Source: VXNE01 sp963668365
GTDB taxonomy: Bacteria; Pseudomonadota; Gammaproteobacteria; Pseudomonadales; Azotimanducaceae
NCBI GenBank assembly: GCA_963668365.1
Contig: OY764266.1
Span: 3,162,001 to 3,226,000, forward strand
Direction of reading: 5' to 3'
Length of the DNA: 64,000 nucleotides
The notes beneath the pieces are model-generated. The model did not search any database and was not told the origin of the DNA. It saw only the letters and a list, made by a program, of their open reading frames with translations. Positions 53,946-63,035 of the stretch are shown one piece after another. Both the position numbers and the translations under genes were made by a program. Numbering within the stretch: position 1 is the stretch's first letter; every line of letters starts with the position of its first letter.

Positions 53946-55937
53946 TTGCGCCACTTCGCGACACGTTTTCGCTACTCCCGGTGGGACGGGACACAAGAAC
54001 TCGATATCTCGGCGGACGACGTCCTCGCCGCCATCGCCGATGACCTCACGGAGTACGGCGACCTCCGCTGGGCCCTGCGCAACCTGATGTCCCGCGGCAT
54101 GCGGGCGGGCGACCACCCGGTGCAGGGACTGCGCGACATCATGCACAAGTTGCGCGATCGCAGGCGCGAAAGGCTTGAACAGTTCGATCTCTCCAGCGTC
54201 ATGCGGGACATCGAGCAGCAACTCGCCCACATCGTCGACATGGAGCAGGACACGATCGACGAGTGGATGGACCGGGACGACGACGAATACGCGGACCGCG
54301 TCCTTAAGGAAATCGCCGAACGCAACCAGGAAGCACTCGACGACCTTCCCGAGGATGCGGGAGGCAAGATGAACACGCTCGAGAGTTACGAGTTCCTGAA
54401 CCCGGACGCCCAGCGCAAGTTCCTGGAACTGCTCAACCAGTTGCGCAAGGCGATGACCCGGACGTTCTTCAACGACATCGAGCGCATGGTCAACCAGATG
54501 TCCGGCGAGGACATCAAGCGCATGAAGGACATGATCAAGGCGCTGAACGAAATGTTGGCGCGCAAGATCAGGAACGAGGATCCGGGTTTCGACGACTTCA
54601 TGCGCAAGTTCGGCGACATGTTTGGCGACGATCCGCCAGAGTCGCTGGACGAATTGCTCGACCAGATGCGGCGGCAGATGGCGGCGTCGCAATCCATGCT
54701 CTCCTCGCTGTCGCCGCAACAGCGCGAGCAGTTGCAGTCATTGATGTCGGATCGCTTCGGCGACCCGGAGCTCGAGGCCGAACTCGTCAAGCTCGCGCAG
54801 GAAATGGACTTCCTCAATCCCGAGGGCAAGCGCTATGTATTCGGTGGCGGAGAAGAACTCGATCTCGAAGCCGCGATGCGGCTCATGGGCGAGATGCGCG
54901 ATCTGGACCAACTCATCGAACAGGTGCGCGAGGCGGAACGCAGCGGCGATGTCGAGCGTATCGACCAGGACGCGCTTCGCGACCTGCTGGACGAAGAAGC
55001 CGCTGATTCGCTCGACAATCTCAAGGAACTCCTGAAGTCGCTGCGCGATGCGGGATACATCCGCGACGGAGACCGGTGGGAACTCACTCCCCGCGGCGCC
55101 CGCATGATCGGCCAGAAAGCGCTCGGCGAGATCTACGCGCGCCTGCGGCGGCAACGTCTCGGCAGCCACTCGCTGCCGGAAGAAGGGCGTTTCGGCGACC
55201 GCCTGGAACAGACCAAGCCGTACGAGTATGGCGACCCGTTCCACCTGCATATGCCGCGCACGATCAGGAACGCCATCGACCGCGAGGGGCCGTCGATGCC
55301 GGTGCGCCTGCAACCGGAAGACTTCGAGGTCTATCGGTCGGAACTTCGGACTTCGACAGCGACCGCCATGCTCGTGGACCAATCCTGGTCCATGGCGCTG
55401 CGAGGCGCGTTCCAGGCGGCGAAAAAGGTCGCCCTGGCATTGCACAACCTCATCACCTCCCAGTATCCCCGAGACGACTTCTACATCATCGGCTTCGCCG
55501 CCTATGCGCGCGAACTGAAGGCCCACGACCTTCCCCTGCTGCAATGGGACGAGTACGTGCTGGGCACCAACATGCAGCACGCCATGCTGCTGGCGGAAAG
55601 CCTGCTATCGAAGCACGACGCCGGCAGCAAGCAGATCATCATGATCTCCGACGGAGAACCGACCGCCCACCTGCTGCCGAACGGTCGCCACTACTTCTCC
55701 TATCCCCCGACGCGGGAAACCTATCGGGCGACCTACAGCGCGGTCCGGCGATGCACGCGCAAGGGCATCGCGATCAATACGTTCATGCTGGATTCGAGCT
55801 ACTATCTGAAGGAATTCATGGACCAGATCGCGCGCATCAACGGCGGGCGGGTGTTCTATACATCGCCGGAAAAGCTCGGAGAATACGTGCTGATCGATTA
55901 CGTCGAAGGTCAGCGGAAAAAGCTGGCTCGCCGATAG
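53946..55937 (+). CDS. VWA domain protein, partner of the AAA+ ATPase
   Basis: 663 residues. The first possible start after an in-frame TAG is the TTG at 53946 (RHFATRFRYSRWDGTQELDI); the RYSRWDGTQ opening is usual for this family, so the start is probably right although the ribosome site is weak. A long helical middle (residues 60-430) is followed by a VWA domain with MIDAS LVDQSWSMALRG and the second metal segment ISDGEPTAH. It lies 73 bases after the AAA+ gene. Confidence 0.85.
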   Translation: MRHFATRFRYSRWDGTQELDISADDVLAAIADDLTEYGDLRWALRNLMSRGMRAGDHPVQGLRDIMHKLRDRRRERLEQFDLSSVMRDIEQQLAHIVDMEQDTIDEWMDRDDDEYADRVLKEIAERNQEALDDLPEDAGGKMNTLESYEFLNPDAQRKFLELLNQLRKAMTRTFFNDIERMVNQMSGEDIKRMKDMIKALNEMLARKIRNEDPGFDDFMRKFGDMFGDDPPESLDELLDQMRRQMAASQSMLSSLSPQQREQLQSLMSDRFGDPELEAELVKLAQEMDFLNPEGKRYVFGGGEELDLEAAMRLMGEMRDLDQLIEQVREAERSGDVERIDQDALRDLLDEEAADSLDNLKELLKSLRDAGYIRDGDRWELTPRGARMIGQKALGEIYARLRRQRLGSHSLPEEGRFGDRLEQTKPYEYGDPFHLHMPRTIRNAIDREGPSMPVRLQPEDFEVYRSELRTSTATAMLVDQSWSMALRGAFQAAKKVALALHNLITSQYPRDDFYIIGFAAYARELKAHDLPLLQWDEYVLGTNMQHAMLLAESLLSKHDAGSKQIIMISDGEPTAHLLPNGRHYFSYPPTRETYRATYSAVRRCTRKGIAINTFMLDSSYYLKEFMDQIARINGGRVFYTSPEKLGEYVLIDYVEGQRKKLARR

Positions 55938-55980
55938 AGCCACGGAATCCGGCGCGCTTCGGGCAAGGGAGCCTTGCGAA

Positions 55981-56781
55981 ATGGAACTCGAACTCGGCAC
56001 AGACAAGATGCGCGCCTGGAAGCGGGGCGGGACCGGCTGGATGGTCTACAACAATCCAGCGCGCCGGAACGCTGTTTCCCTTGAAATGTGGCAAGCTATC
56101 GGCGACATCATCGAGCACTTCGAACAGGACTCGGCCATTCGAGTCGTCGTCATGCGCGGCGCCGGCGGCAAGGCATTCGTGTCCGGCGCGGACATCAGCG
56201 AATTCGACAGCAAACGCTCCAACGCCGAGCAGATGGCCACCTACGGCGCCGCGTCGGCGCGCGGCAGCAAAGCCTTGGCCTCCTTGACGAAGCCGTTGAT
56301 CGCCTGCATCGAGGGCTACTGTATCGGTGGCGGACTCGCCGCGGCATTGAATGCCGACGTGCGCTTCGCGACGCCGGACTCGCTGTTCGGCATTCCCGCG
56401 GCCAAGCTCGGGCTCGGCTATGGCTACGACGGTCTGGCCAAGCTCTCCCGCATCGTCGGTCCGGCATCCGCCCGGGACATCCTCCTGTCCGCGCGATTTC
56501 TCGACGCGCAGGAATCGCTTCGAATCGGATTGATCAACTTCATCGAAGCGCGCGAGACGATCATCGACGCGGTGACCGAATACGCCGACAGGGTCTCTCG
56601 GAATGCGCCCTTGACCGTCAAGGCCGCCAAGGCGGCGATCAACGCCTGGGAGCGGGGCGGCGTCGAGGAAGACCTCGACAACGTGCGCCGCCTCGTGAGC
56701 GCATGCTTTGATTCCGAGGACTACAAGGAAGGCCGGCGCGCCTTTGCCGAGAAGAGAACGCCGCAGTTCGGCGGCCGATAG
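55981..56781 (+). CDS. Enoyl-CoA hydratase/isomerase family protein
   Basis: 266 residues. Crotonase fold with oxyanion-hole segments AFVSGADISEF and EGYCIGGGLAAALNADVRFA. The catalytic glutamates of classical enoyl-CoA hydratase are not evident at the usual places (FGIPAAKLGLGYGYDGLAKL), so the reaction is uncertain. 43 bases after the VWA gene and 20 before the CinA-type gene; a link to fatty-acid or amino-acid degradation is inference. Confidence 0.9.
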   Translation: MELELGTDKMRAWKRGGTGWMVYNNPARRNAVSLEMWQAIGDIIEHFEQDSAIRVVVMRGAGGKAFVSGADISEFDSKRSNAEQMATYGAASARGSKALASLTKPLIACIEGYCIGGGLAAALNADVRFATPDSLFGIPAAKLGLGYGYDGLAKLSRIVGPASARDILLSARFLDAQESLRIGLINFIEARETIIDAVTEYADRVSRNAPLTVKAAKAAINAWERGGVEEDLDNVRRLVSACFDSEDYKEGRRAFAEKRTPQFGGR

Positions 56782-56801
56782 CCAATCAGGGCCGGGCAGG
56801 A

Positions 56802-57551
56802 ATGACTGATCGAGTCGTCACCGCAAGCGTCGTCATCATTGGCAACGAGATCCTCTCGGGCCGCACCCAGGACATCAACCTCGCGCACATCGCGCGGCAA
56901 CTCAACGCGTGGGGTGTGCGGGTCGCCGAAGCTCGCGTCATTCCGGATGTCGAAGAAGAGATCGTCGGCACCGTCAACGCCGCGCGCGCGAGATTCAACT
57001 ATGTCTTCACTACCGGCGGTATCGGCCCCACGCACGACGACATCACGGCGGATTGCATCGCGAAGGCCTTCGGCGTACCCCTGGTCGTCAGTCCCGAAAT
57101 CGCCGAACGCCTGCGCCGCCGGCCCGCTCCCGACGATGTCATGGAAAATCGCCTGCGCATGGCGCGCATCCCCGATGGCGCCACCCTCGTCGGCAATCCA
57201 ACCGGCGGACCGCAGGGATTCCGGATGGAGAACGTTTTTGTCATGGCTGGCATTCCGGCCGTCATGCAGGCGATGTTGTCCACGGTCGGTGATGAAATCG
57301 AAGGCGGAGACGTCGTGCGATCACGGTCGGTCACCGCGTACCTGGGGGAGAGCCAGATCGCCTCGGCGTTGACAGACATCCAGGCCCGCTATCCCGCTAT
57401 CGAACTCGGCAGCTATCCGTTCTACAGGAGCGAGCGCTACGGGACGACGCTGGTCATGCGCGGCACGAGTAAAAAGGATCTCGCGAACATGCATGAAGAG
57501 GTCAAGGACGCCATCCTCGCCGCCGGGGAGAAACCGGTGGCGCAAAAGTGA
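56802..57551 (+). CDS. CinA N-terminal/MoaB-type domain protein
   Basis: 249 residues, a single molybdopterin-binding-like domain: VIIGNEILSGRTQDINLAHI at the start, TTGGIGPTHDDITADCIAKA as the signature. Lacks the C-terminal NMN deamidase half of full CinA. Likely a hydrolase of the CinA/COG1058 type acting on ADP-ribose or a related nucleotide, but the substrate is unproven. Confidence 0.9.
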   Translation: MTDRVVTASVVIIGNEILSGRTQDINLAHIARQLNAWGVRVAEARVIPDVEEEIVGTVNAARARFNYVFTTGGIGPTHDDITADCIAKAFGVPLVVSPEIAERLRRRPAPDDVMENRLRMARIPDGATLVGNPTGGPQGFRMENVFVMAGIPAVMQAMLSTVGDEIEGGDVVRSRSVTAYLGESQIASALTDIQARYPAIELGSYPFYRSERYGTTLVMRGTSKKDLANMHEEVKDAILAAGEKPVAQK

Positions 57552-57609
57552 GTTTCATTCTCCGGTCGCTCCAGCCGCGTCCATGACGGCGCGCTTGGTC
57601 CGCAGATGG

Positions 57610-57668
57610 AATCCTTAAAAAATATTAAGTATTTTCAATGATATATATAACTAACCTATGAAATATAT
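57610..57668 (+). promoter_or_regulatory. AT-rich upstream region, probable promoter of the TraB/GumN gene
   Basis: Strikingly AT-rich stretch in a GC-rich genome (TTAAAAAATATTAAGTATTT, then ATGATATATATAACT) ending at the start of the next gene. Several -10-like hexamers (TATATA) are present but no single pair can be picked. Confidence 0.35.
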
Positions 57669-58833
57669 CAGATATTGGTCCCGCATGAAGATTCTCGCCT
57701 GTCCGGCAATCCTGGTTGCCGCTTCCGCAGCCACGCCCGCCACGCTGGACGACGCGGTTGGCGAGTACCCGGCGCTCGAGGGAAGCAAGGCCATGGCCGT
57801 GTCGTTCTCTGACGACCCCGTCGCCTTCAACGCGGGAGGGCATGACACCGCCGCCGCCGCCGTCAAGGCCGCGCTCGACGGATGCGAGGACGCGCGCCAG
57901 GAAACCGGAGCGGAAAGGCCGTGCGAAATATCTCGACTGAATGACGCGAAGGCCTTCAGCTCCGTAGAGATCAAGGCAGGATCCGAGGCGACGCATCCGC
58001 TCTTCATGTGGCGCTACCAGGACGGCGAATCGCGCCTCGACCTCGTGGGTACCGTACATGCGCTGAAGGCCGGACTATATCCACTGCCACAGTCGATCGA
58101 AACGGCGTTCATCGAGGCGGATCACATCGTGGTGGAAGCCGATATCGTGAACGTCGAACCCGCCACGGCCATGCAGGCATTCGCGAAGTTCGCACTCCTC
58201 CCCCGCGGCACGAGAATCCAGGAGAGCCTGGATGACGCGCAACTCGACCGCTTGCGAGGAGTGTTGCGGCAGTTCGGCATCGACATCGCACAGGTCGAAC
58301 GGCTCAAGCCCATTTTTCTCGCCACGCAGATCACGGCTGCCCGCCTGGCAGAATTCGGATATCTGCCGAATTACGGCGTTGAAGCGCACTTCCTCCTCCG
58401 TCGGGGCGACCAAGTCATTCACGAACTCGAATCCGTCGAGCAGCAGTTTGCGCTGCTCGGCGGCGTGTCGATGCCCGACCAGGTTGAATTGCTCGTCGAT
58501 ACGGTGGACGACATGGCAGGGATCGAACCGCTAATAGCGCAACTGGTGCGCTCCTGGCTCCTAGGCGACGACGACGAGATGTTGCGGCTTTTCGAACAGT
58601 ACACGGTCGGCGCTGCGGATCGCGCATTGCTGGAAGCCCTCATTTACGAAAGGAACGTGACCATGGCGGCAGGCATAAAGGACCTCCTCGGCAAGCCGGG
58701 CAACTGGTTGGTGCTCGTGGGCGCGGGACACCTGCCGGGATCCCGTGGCATCGTTGCCCTTCTCGAGGCCCAGGGCGCCAAGGGGCGTCGAATCATGTCC
58801 GATGAAACGATGCCGAAGCAACCATCAGGATGA
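57658..58833 (+). CDS. TraB/GumN family protein
   Basis: 391 residues from 57658; an ATG at 57685 (MKILACPAILVAASAA) would give a tighter signal peptide and may be the real start. The TraB/GumN domain begins near residue 117 (HPLFMW) and shows LDLVGTVHALKAGLYPLPQS, HIVVEADIVN and, near the end, LVLVGAGHLPGSRGIVALLE. The conserved GT/H and GxxH segments are thought to form a metal-dependent peptidase site. The stop overlaps the next ATG. Confidence 0.88.
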   Translation: MKYIRYWSRMKILACPAILVAASAATPATLDDAVGEYPALEGSKAMAVSFSDDPVAFNAGGHDTAAAAVKAALDGCEDARQETGAERPCEISRLNDAKAFSSVEIKAGSEATHPLFMWRYQDGESRLDLVGTVHALKAGLYPLPQSIETAFIEADHIVVEADIVNVEPATAMQAFAKFALLPRGTRIQESLDDAQLDRLRGVLRQFGIDIAQVERLKPIFLATQITAARLAEFGYLPNYGVEAHFLLRRGDQVIHELESVEQQFALLGGVSMPDQVELLVDTVDDMAGIEPLIAQLVRSWLLGDDDEMLRLFEQYTVGAADRALLEALIYERNVTMAAGIKDLLGKPGNWLVLVGAGHLPGSRGIVALLEAQGAKGRRIMSDETMPKQPSG

Positions 58834-59579
58834 AGTGGCAAAGGGCAATCGTAATGGCAGCGCATCCGGCATCATCGAGAGTCGATATGGATGCTGGTTC
58901 CGTGGGTCGTGGAGTCTTCGGAGCGCGGCTGTTGTTCCCGGCCATGCTGGGAGTGGCCTCGCTCCTCTGCGGCTGCGCCGCGATGTCGGAGTCCGAATGC
59001 CTGACGGCCGACTGGTACGCGGTGGGCGAGCGCGACGGACAGGAGGGCAAGCCGCTCGCGCATCTTGCGCAGTATCACGACGCATGTTCGCAGTACGGCG
59101 TCTATCCGGACGAGGATGCCTACAGCGAAGGCCGGGACCGAGGGCTCATGGTCTACTGCACCGAGGACGGCGGTTACCACGAAGGCCGTGTCGGCCTGGG
59201 TTACAGGGGCGTCTGCCCGGCGATCCTGGAGCCCTATTTCCTCGAGGGGTACAACGTCGGAATCGCCGTGCGCGAGACAATCGATTCCGTTCACCGTGTC
59301 GACTACGGAATCCACTCGACAAGAGAAGAAATCAAGGACCTCAGACGGAAAATCGGTGAGATCGAATCACCCGAAGACGAAGACACATCGAACAACAACG
59401 GGGACAGGCCGCCGGCCGACAGATTGAAAGACAACTTGAATGAAATGTACCGGGAACTCGGCAGACTGGAAGCGGAACTGGAAAGACTGCAAGACGAAAA
59501 GGTCTACGCCATCGTCGCCTACCGGCGCGCCGTCGACGTCGCGCGAAGCATGGGATTCTACGAGCGGTACGAATACTGA
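58830..59579 (+). CDS. DUF2799 lipoprotein
   Basis: 249 residues from 58830 (overlapping ATGA with the TraB/GumN gene); internal ATGs at 58854 and 58887 would shorten the long n-region. Lipobox LLCGC precedes a DUF2799 domain: DWYAVGERDGQEGKPLAHLA, YSEGRDRGLMVYCTEDGGYH EGRVGLGYRGVCP. The C-terminal 90 residues are a coiled coil (RLKDNLNEMYRELGRLEAEL). Likely an outer-membrane lipoprotein; function unknown. Confidence 0.85.
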   Translation: MKWQRAIVMAAHPASSRVDMDAGSVGRGVFGARLLFPAMLGVASLLCGCAAMSESECLTADWYAVGERDGQEGKPLAHLAQYHDACSQYGVYPDEDAYSEGRDRGLMVYCTEDGGYHEGRVGLGYRGVCPAILEPYFLEGYNVGIAVRETIDSVHRVDYGIHSTREEIKDLRRKIGEIESPEDEDTSNNNGDRPPADRLKDNLNEMYRELGRLEAELERLQDEKVYAIVAYRRAVDVARSMGFYERYEY

Positions 59580-59623
59580 CGGTCCACGGGTGAAGCCGAG
59601 GCGTTCAACAACAGGAGCTGAAC

Positions 59624-59944
59624 ATGTTTTACGAACTTCGACAGTACAAGATCGTCCCCGGCAGGATGGACGCCTGGATCAAGGTCATGGAAGAGGAGAT
59701 CCTCCCCTTCCAGGTCGCCTGCGGAATGATCGTCACCGGCATGTTCCGGGGCGAGGAAGACGAGACGGTCTTTGTCTGGATGCGCCGTTTCGAATCGGAG
59801 GCGGAACGCGAGCGGCTCTACGCCGAGGTCTACGACAGCGATACCTGGAAGAATGAAATCGGGCCCCGGATAGCCGGCATGATCGAGCCGGGGGGTGTCC
59901 ACGTGCAACGCATCGTGCCAACGCCCCACTCCGCGACGCAGTAG
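59624..59944 (+). CDS. NIPSNAP family protein
   Basis: 106 residues. MFYELRQYKIVPGRMDAWIK at the N-terminus and VFVWMRRFESEAERERLYAE are typical of the ferredoxin-like NIPSNAP fold. Cytoplasmic, function unknown. CAGGAGCTGAAC precedes the ATG. Confidence 0.9.
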   Translation: MFYELRQYKIVPGRMDAWIKVMEEEILPFQVACGMIVTGMFRGEEDETVFVWMRRFESEAERERLYAEVYDSDTWKNEIGPRIAGMIEPGGVHVQRIVPTPHSATQ

Positions 59945-59966
59945 CAATACTCGCGACGACCGGGAT

Positions 59967-60857
59967 TCACGTCGTGTCGACCAGGGACCAGGCGATCAGC
60001 ACCAGGAGAACGGCGACGGCGCCGGAGAGGTACTGCCCGCTGTATCCCAGCCGCCGGATGTCGAAGCCCGCCGCCAGGTAGCCGAGCCCCGCGCCGCACG
60101 CGAATCCCGCGATGTGGGCGAAAATGTCGGTATTCCCGCCGCCGAGCCCCGTGAAGACGAGCAGCGCGACACCTGCGAATACCGGCGCCAGGCCACGCCG
60201 CAAGCCGCGGCCCCGGAAGTAGCCACGACGCCAGACGAACGCCGAGATGAGTCCCACCGCGGCGAAGGTCGCGGTGGATGCACCAAGGGAACGAAACTCG
60301 TCGGGGCGCGCCCACGCGTTCAGGAGGTTGCCAAATACGCCACCCATGAGTATCAGGAGCCAGGCGAAGCCGGAACCGAGATAGCGTCCGGCCATCAACC
60401 CGAACACCGCACCAAAAAGCGAGTTCGCAACCAGGTGCGCGAAGCTGGCATGGAGCGTAAGCGCGGTGACGGCCCGCCACCACTCGCCCTGAACCAGGAG
60501 GCCGGCCTGCATGAGCCCCGCATTCTGCCAGTTCTCGCCGAGCATGCCCCATGAAGCCAATCCGGGCACCGACCAGATCACCAGCAGGTAGCCGAGTATC
60601 CCTGCCCAACCGCTATCGAAAGTGATGATCGGAGGGATTCGGACCCTTGGTGGAGCATTCTCCGCGCGGTAGCGTTCGAGCTGGTCCACCGCCGCGTTCC
60701 AGTGTCCCTGCCGGATGAAGAGGCACCACTCCCCGGCCTGGAGTTCGACGTAATTGTCGATACCCATCGCCGTCAGGACCAGCGCCGCCTCGTTGATCGG
60801 CTGGGGCGCGGTGTGCGAACGCAGGCAGATCCAGCTGAAAGGATCGTCGTCGCTCAT
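59967..60857 (-). CDS. Rhomboid family intramembrane serine protease
   Basis: 296 residues from the ATG at 60857. A cytoplasmic N-terminal domain of about 85 residues precedes six membrane helices. The catalytic serine is in LGASTATFA (Ser194), the catalytic histidine in HIAGFACGAGLG (His248), and HASFAHLVANSLF (HxxxxHxxxN) in helix 2 completes the rhomboid signature. It cleaves membrane proteins within the bilayer; substrates unknown. 10 bases downstream of the phosphatase-like gene. Confidence 0.93.
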   Translation of the reverse strand: MSDDDPFSWICLRSHTAPQPINEAALVLTAMGIDNYVELQAGEWCLFIRQGHWNAAVDQLERYRAENAPPRVRIPPIITFDSGWAGILGYLLVIWSVPGLASWGMLGENWQNAGLMQAGLLVQGEWWRAVTALTLHASFAHLVANSLFGAVFGLMAGRYLGSGFAWLLILMGGVFGNLLNAWARPDEFRSLGASTATFAAVGLISAFVWRRGYFRGRGLRRGLAPVFAGVALLVFTGLGGGNTDIFAHIAGFACGAGLGYLAAGFDIRRLGYSGQYLSGAVAVLLVLIAWSLVDTT

Positions 60858-60867
60858 GCGGCTCCGT

Positions 60868-61698
60868 TCATCCTGCCAACAGTTCCAGCGCCTGCGCATG
60901 CACCCGCGGATCGCCGGCGGCAACGATGCGTCCCCCATCCTCCGGCGCATCGCCATCCCACGTCGTGATGACGCCGCCGGCGCCCCGCACGACGGGAATC
61001 ACGCCCTGGATATCGTATGGCTTGAGCGATGCTTCGACGCACAGATCGATACATCCCATCGCCAGCAAGCAATACAGGTAGCAGTCGCCACCATAGCGCG
61101 ACAGCCGCGCGCGTTCTCTCACCCGGTGGAACGCCGTCAGTTCCGTCGCGTCCTTGAACATCTCCGGGTGCGTGCAGCACAACACCGCCCGGTCGAGCCC
61201 GGGGCAGGCCCGCACCGACAACTCGCGTTTCCTACCCTTGCTCGCACACCACGCAGCACCCCCGTCGCCCGTGAAGAGTTCATCGACCACCGGCTGATAC
61301 ACCCCGCCCAGCACGGTCTTTTCGCCGTCGTACAGTCCCGCGACAACGCCCCAGTGCAACATCCCCGCGACGAAACTTCGCGTCCCGTCGATCGGGTCCA
61401 GCACCCAGGTGAGGCCCGCCGCGCCCGGTTCAAAACCATATTCCTCGCCGTAGATCCCGTGTCCGGGATAGTGCGCCCGGATAGCCGCGCGCATGACTTT
61501 CTCCGCTTCACGGTCGGCGGCCGTGACCGGGTCGTAGCCGTGCTGGCCGTCGCGCTTGTCATCCACGGCTATGGACTGCCGGAAGTACGGCAGGACCACC
61601 TCGCCCGCGCGCCGGAGCAACACCTCGAGAAAGGCCGAGAACTCCTCGAGGATCGAATCATCCAGCGCCGCGACAGGCGTTTTCGGCAAGCGGTCCAA
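60868..61698 (-). CDS. Inositol-monophosphatase family protein, HisN-like
   Basis: 276 residues if it starts at the TTG at 61698, just after the stop of the beta-lactamase-like gene; no ATG is available, so the start is uncertain. Metal-site motifs are intact: GEEYG, WVLDPIDGTRSF and the C-terminal LKPYDIQGVIPVVRGAGGVI with the catalytic Asp. The overall pattern (YDPVTAADREAEKVMRAAIR) is closest to the histidinol-phosphatase branch, but other sugar-phosphate substrates are possible. Confidence 0.85.
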   Translation of the reverse strand: MDRLPKTPVAALDDSILEEFSAFLEVLLRRAGEVVLPYFRQSIAVDDKRDGQHGYDPVTAADREAEKVMRAAIRAHYPGHGIYGEEYGFEPGAAGLTWVLDPIDGTRSFVAGMLHWGVVAGLYDGEKTVLGGVYQPVVDELFTGDGGAAWCASKGRKRELSVRACPGLDRAVLCCTHPEMFKDATELTAFHRVRERARLSRYGGDCYLYCLLAMGCIDLCVEASLKPYDIQGVIPVVRGAGGVITTWDGDAPEDGGRIVAAGDPRVHAQALELLAG

Positions 61699-61699
61699 T

Positions 61700-62857
61700 T
61701 CAGTCCGCCCGGCAAACCGCCGCGCGATTCGAGATGCCCACGCCGCGCCGCCCCATTCGCAACGGATTGCGGTCGTGGCCGTTGGTGCAATAGCCGATGG
61801 AGACCCCGCTTGCCGGGTCGGCCCACGCGATCTGGCCACCGGCGCCTCCATGGCCGAAGGCCAGGGGTGAATTCCTGTGTCCGAAGCCGCGGAAATTCCG
61901 CTCACGGTCTCCCGCCACAACCACGCCCAGGGCCCGATTGACCCGCTTGCCATACAGCGGATCCACGAGATCCCCGCTCCGCACTTCAAGCGCCATGGCG
62001 AGGGTTTCGGCGCTCCAGACCTCGGGTCCTCCGAGCGCGCCGCCGTGCAGCAATCCCTGGTAGAACAGGGCCAGGCCCGCCGCCGTGGCGACACCGCCGC
62101 CGCCGGGCACCCCCACGGCTCGAAATTCCGGTCGGTTGAAACTCAGGATCGCATCCTCGGTCACTTCCGTGACCGGCGGCTCCGGAACCCCGAGCCGGGC
62201 ATAATCATCGCTTGTCAGTCCGTCGCCGACATGGACGCACTCGGCAACGCGATGGTTCTCCTCCGCCGGCAGGCCGACATGCAGGTCGGTCAGGCCAAGG
62301 GGCTTGATCACGCGCTCGCGAATGAACTCTCTGAAATCCTTTCCGCTGCGGCGTTCGACGATTTCGGCTATCACCCACATGCTCGACGTCGGGTGATATT
62401 CGAACCGCGAGCCGGGCACCCAGTTGAGACGCCAGCGCGAGAACCGCGCGAGTCGCGCCTCGCGATCATCCCACTCCAGCGGGCGGAACGGCGCGCTGGG
62501 GAACCCGGCGCTGTGCAGGAACAACTGCTCCACCGTCACGATCTCCTTGCCGTTGATGGCGAACTCCGGAACGATCGCCGCGACGCGTTCCTCAAGGTCG
62601 AGTTCGCCCTCTACAATCAGGAGCCAGGCTGCCGCCGACATCACGGCCTTGGTGGACGAAAAGACGCAGTACATCGTGTTGTTGTCGGCCTCACCGAACG
62701 TCTCGAACAACCCGACGCGCCCTTCCCTCGCCACGGCGATCTGCGCCGACGGCAACAATCCCTCGTCGACGTCCCGGCGCACGCGGCGCGTGAGTTCAGC
62801 GAGCTTCTGCGAGTCGAGGCCGATGGTCTCCGGCTCCGACACGAATTTGTGATCCAC
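61700..62857 (-). CDS. Beta-lactamase/esterase family serine hydrolase
   Basis: 385 residues, no signal peptide, so probably a cytoplasmic esterase. Catalytic SxxK in SSTKAVMSAA, the Tyr motif YHPTSSM, and the third-box GHGGAGGQIAWADP are visible. Class C/EstB-like fold. The C-terminal few residues (SNRAAVCRAD) overlap the region used for the start of the phosphatase-like gene. Confidence 0.9.
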   Translation of the reverse strand: MDHKFVSEPETIGLDSQKLAELTRRVRRDVDEGLLPSAQIAVAREGRVGLFETFGEADNNTMYCVFSSTKAVMSAAAWLLIVEGELDLEERVAAIVPEFAINGKEIVTVEQLFLHSAGFPSAPFRPLEWDDREARLARFSRWRLNWVPGSRFEYHPTSSMWVIAEIVERRSGKDFREFIRERVIKPLGLTDLHVGLPAEENHRVAECVHVGDGLTSDDYARLGVPEPPVTEVTEDAILSFNRPEFRAVGVPGGGGVATAAGLALFYQGLLHGGALGGPEVWSAETLAMALEVRSGDLVDPLYGKRVNRALGVVVAGDRERNFRGFGHRNSPLAFGHGGAGGQIAWADPASGVSIGYCTNGHDRNPLRMGRRGVGISNRAAVCRAD

Positions 62858-63035
62858 GTTCGCCCTCCCAAGCGCTTCAGGGGGTTTCCTTAAGGTTTAC
62901 GCGGAAGCCCGCGATATGCAAACGGAAACCCTCCGGGCGATTCCGCCCAGTGACCAGCGCGAGACTCGGTGATCACCACGCGGCGGATGGCGGATTCCGG
63001 GATAATATTTCCGTTTCTTCGTCACCGGACATTGA

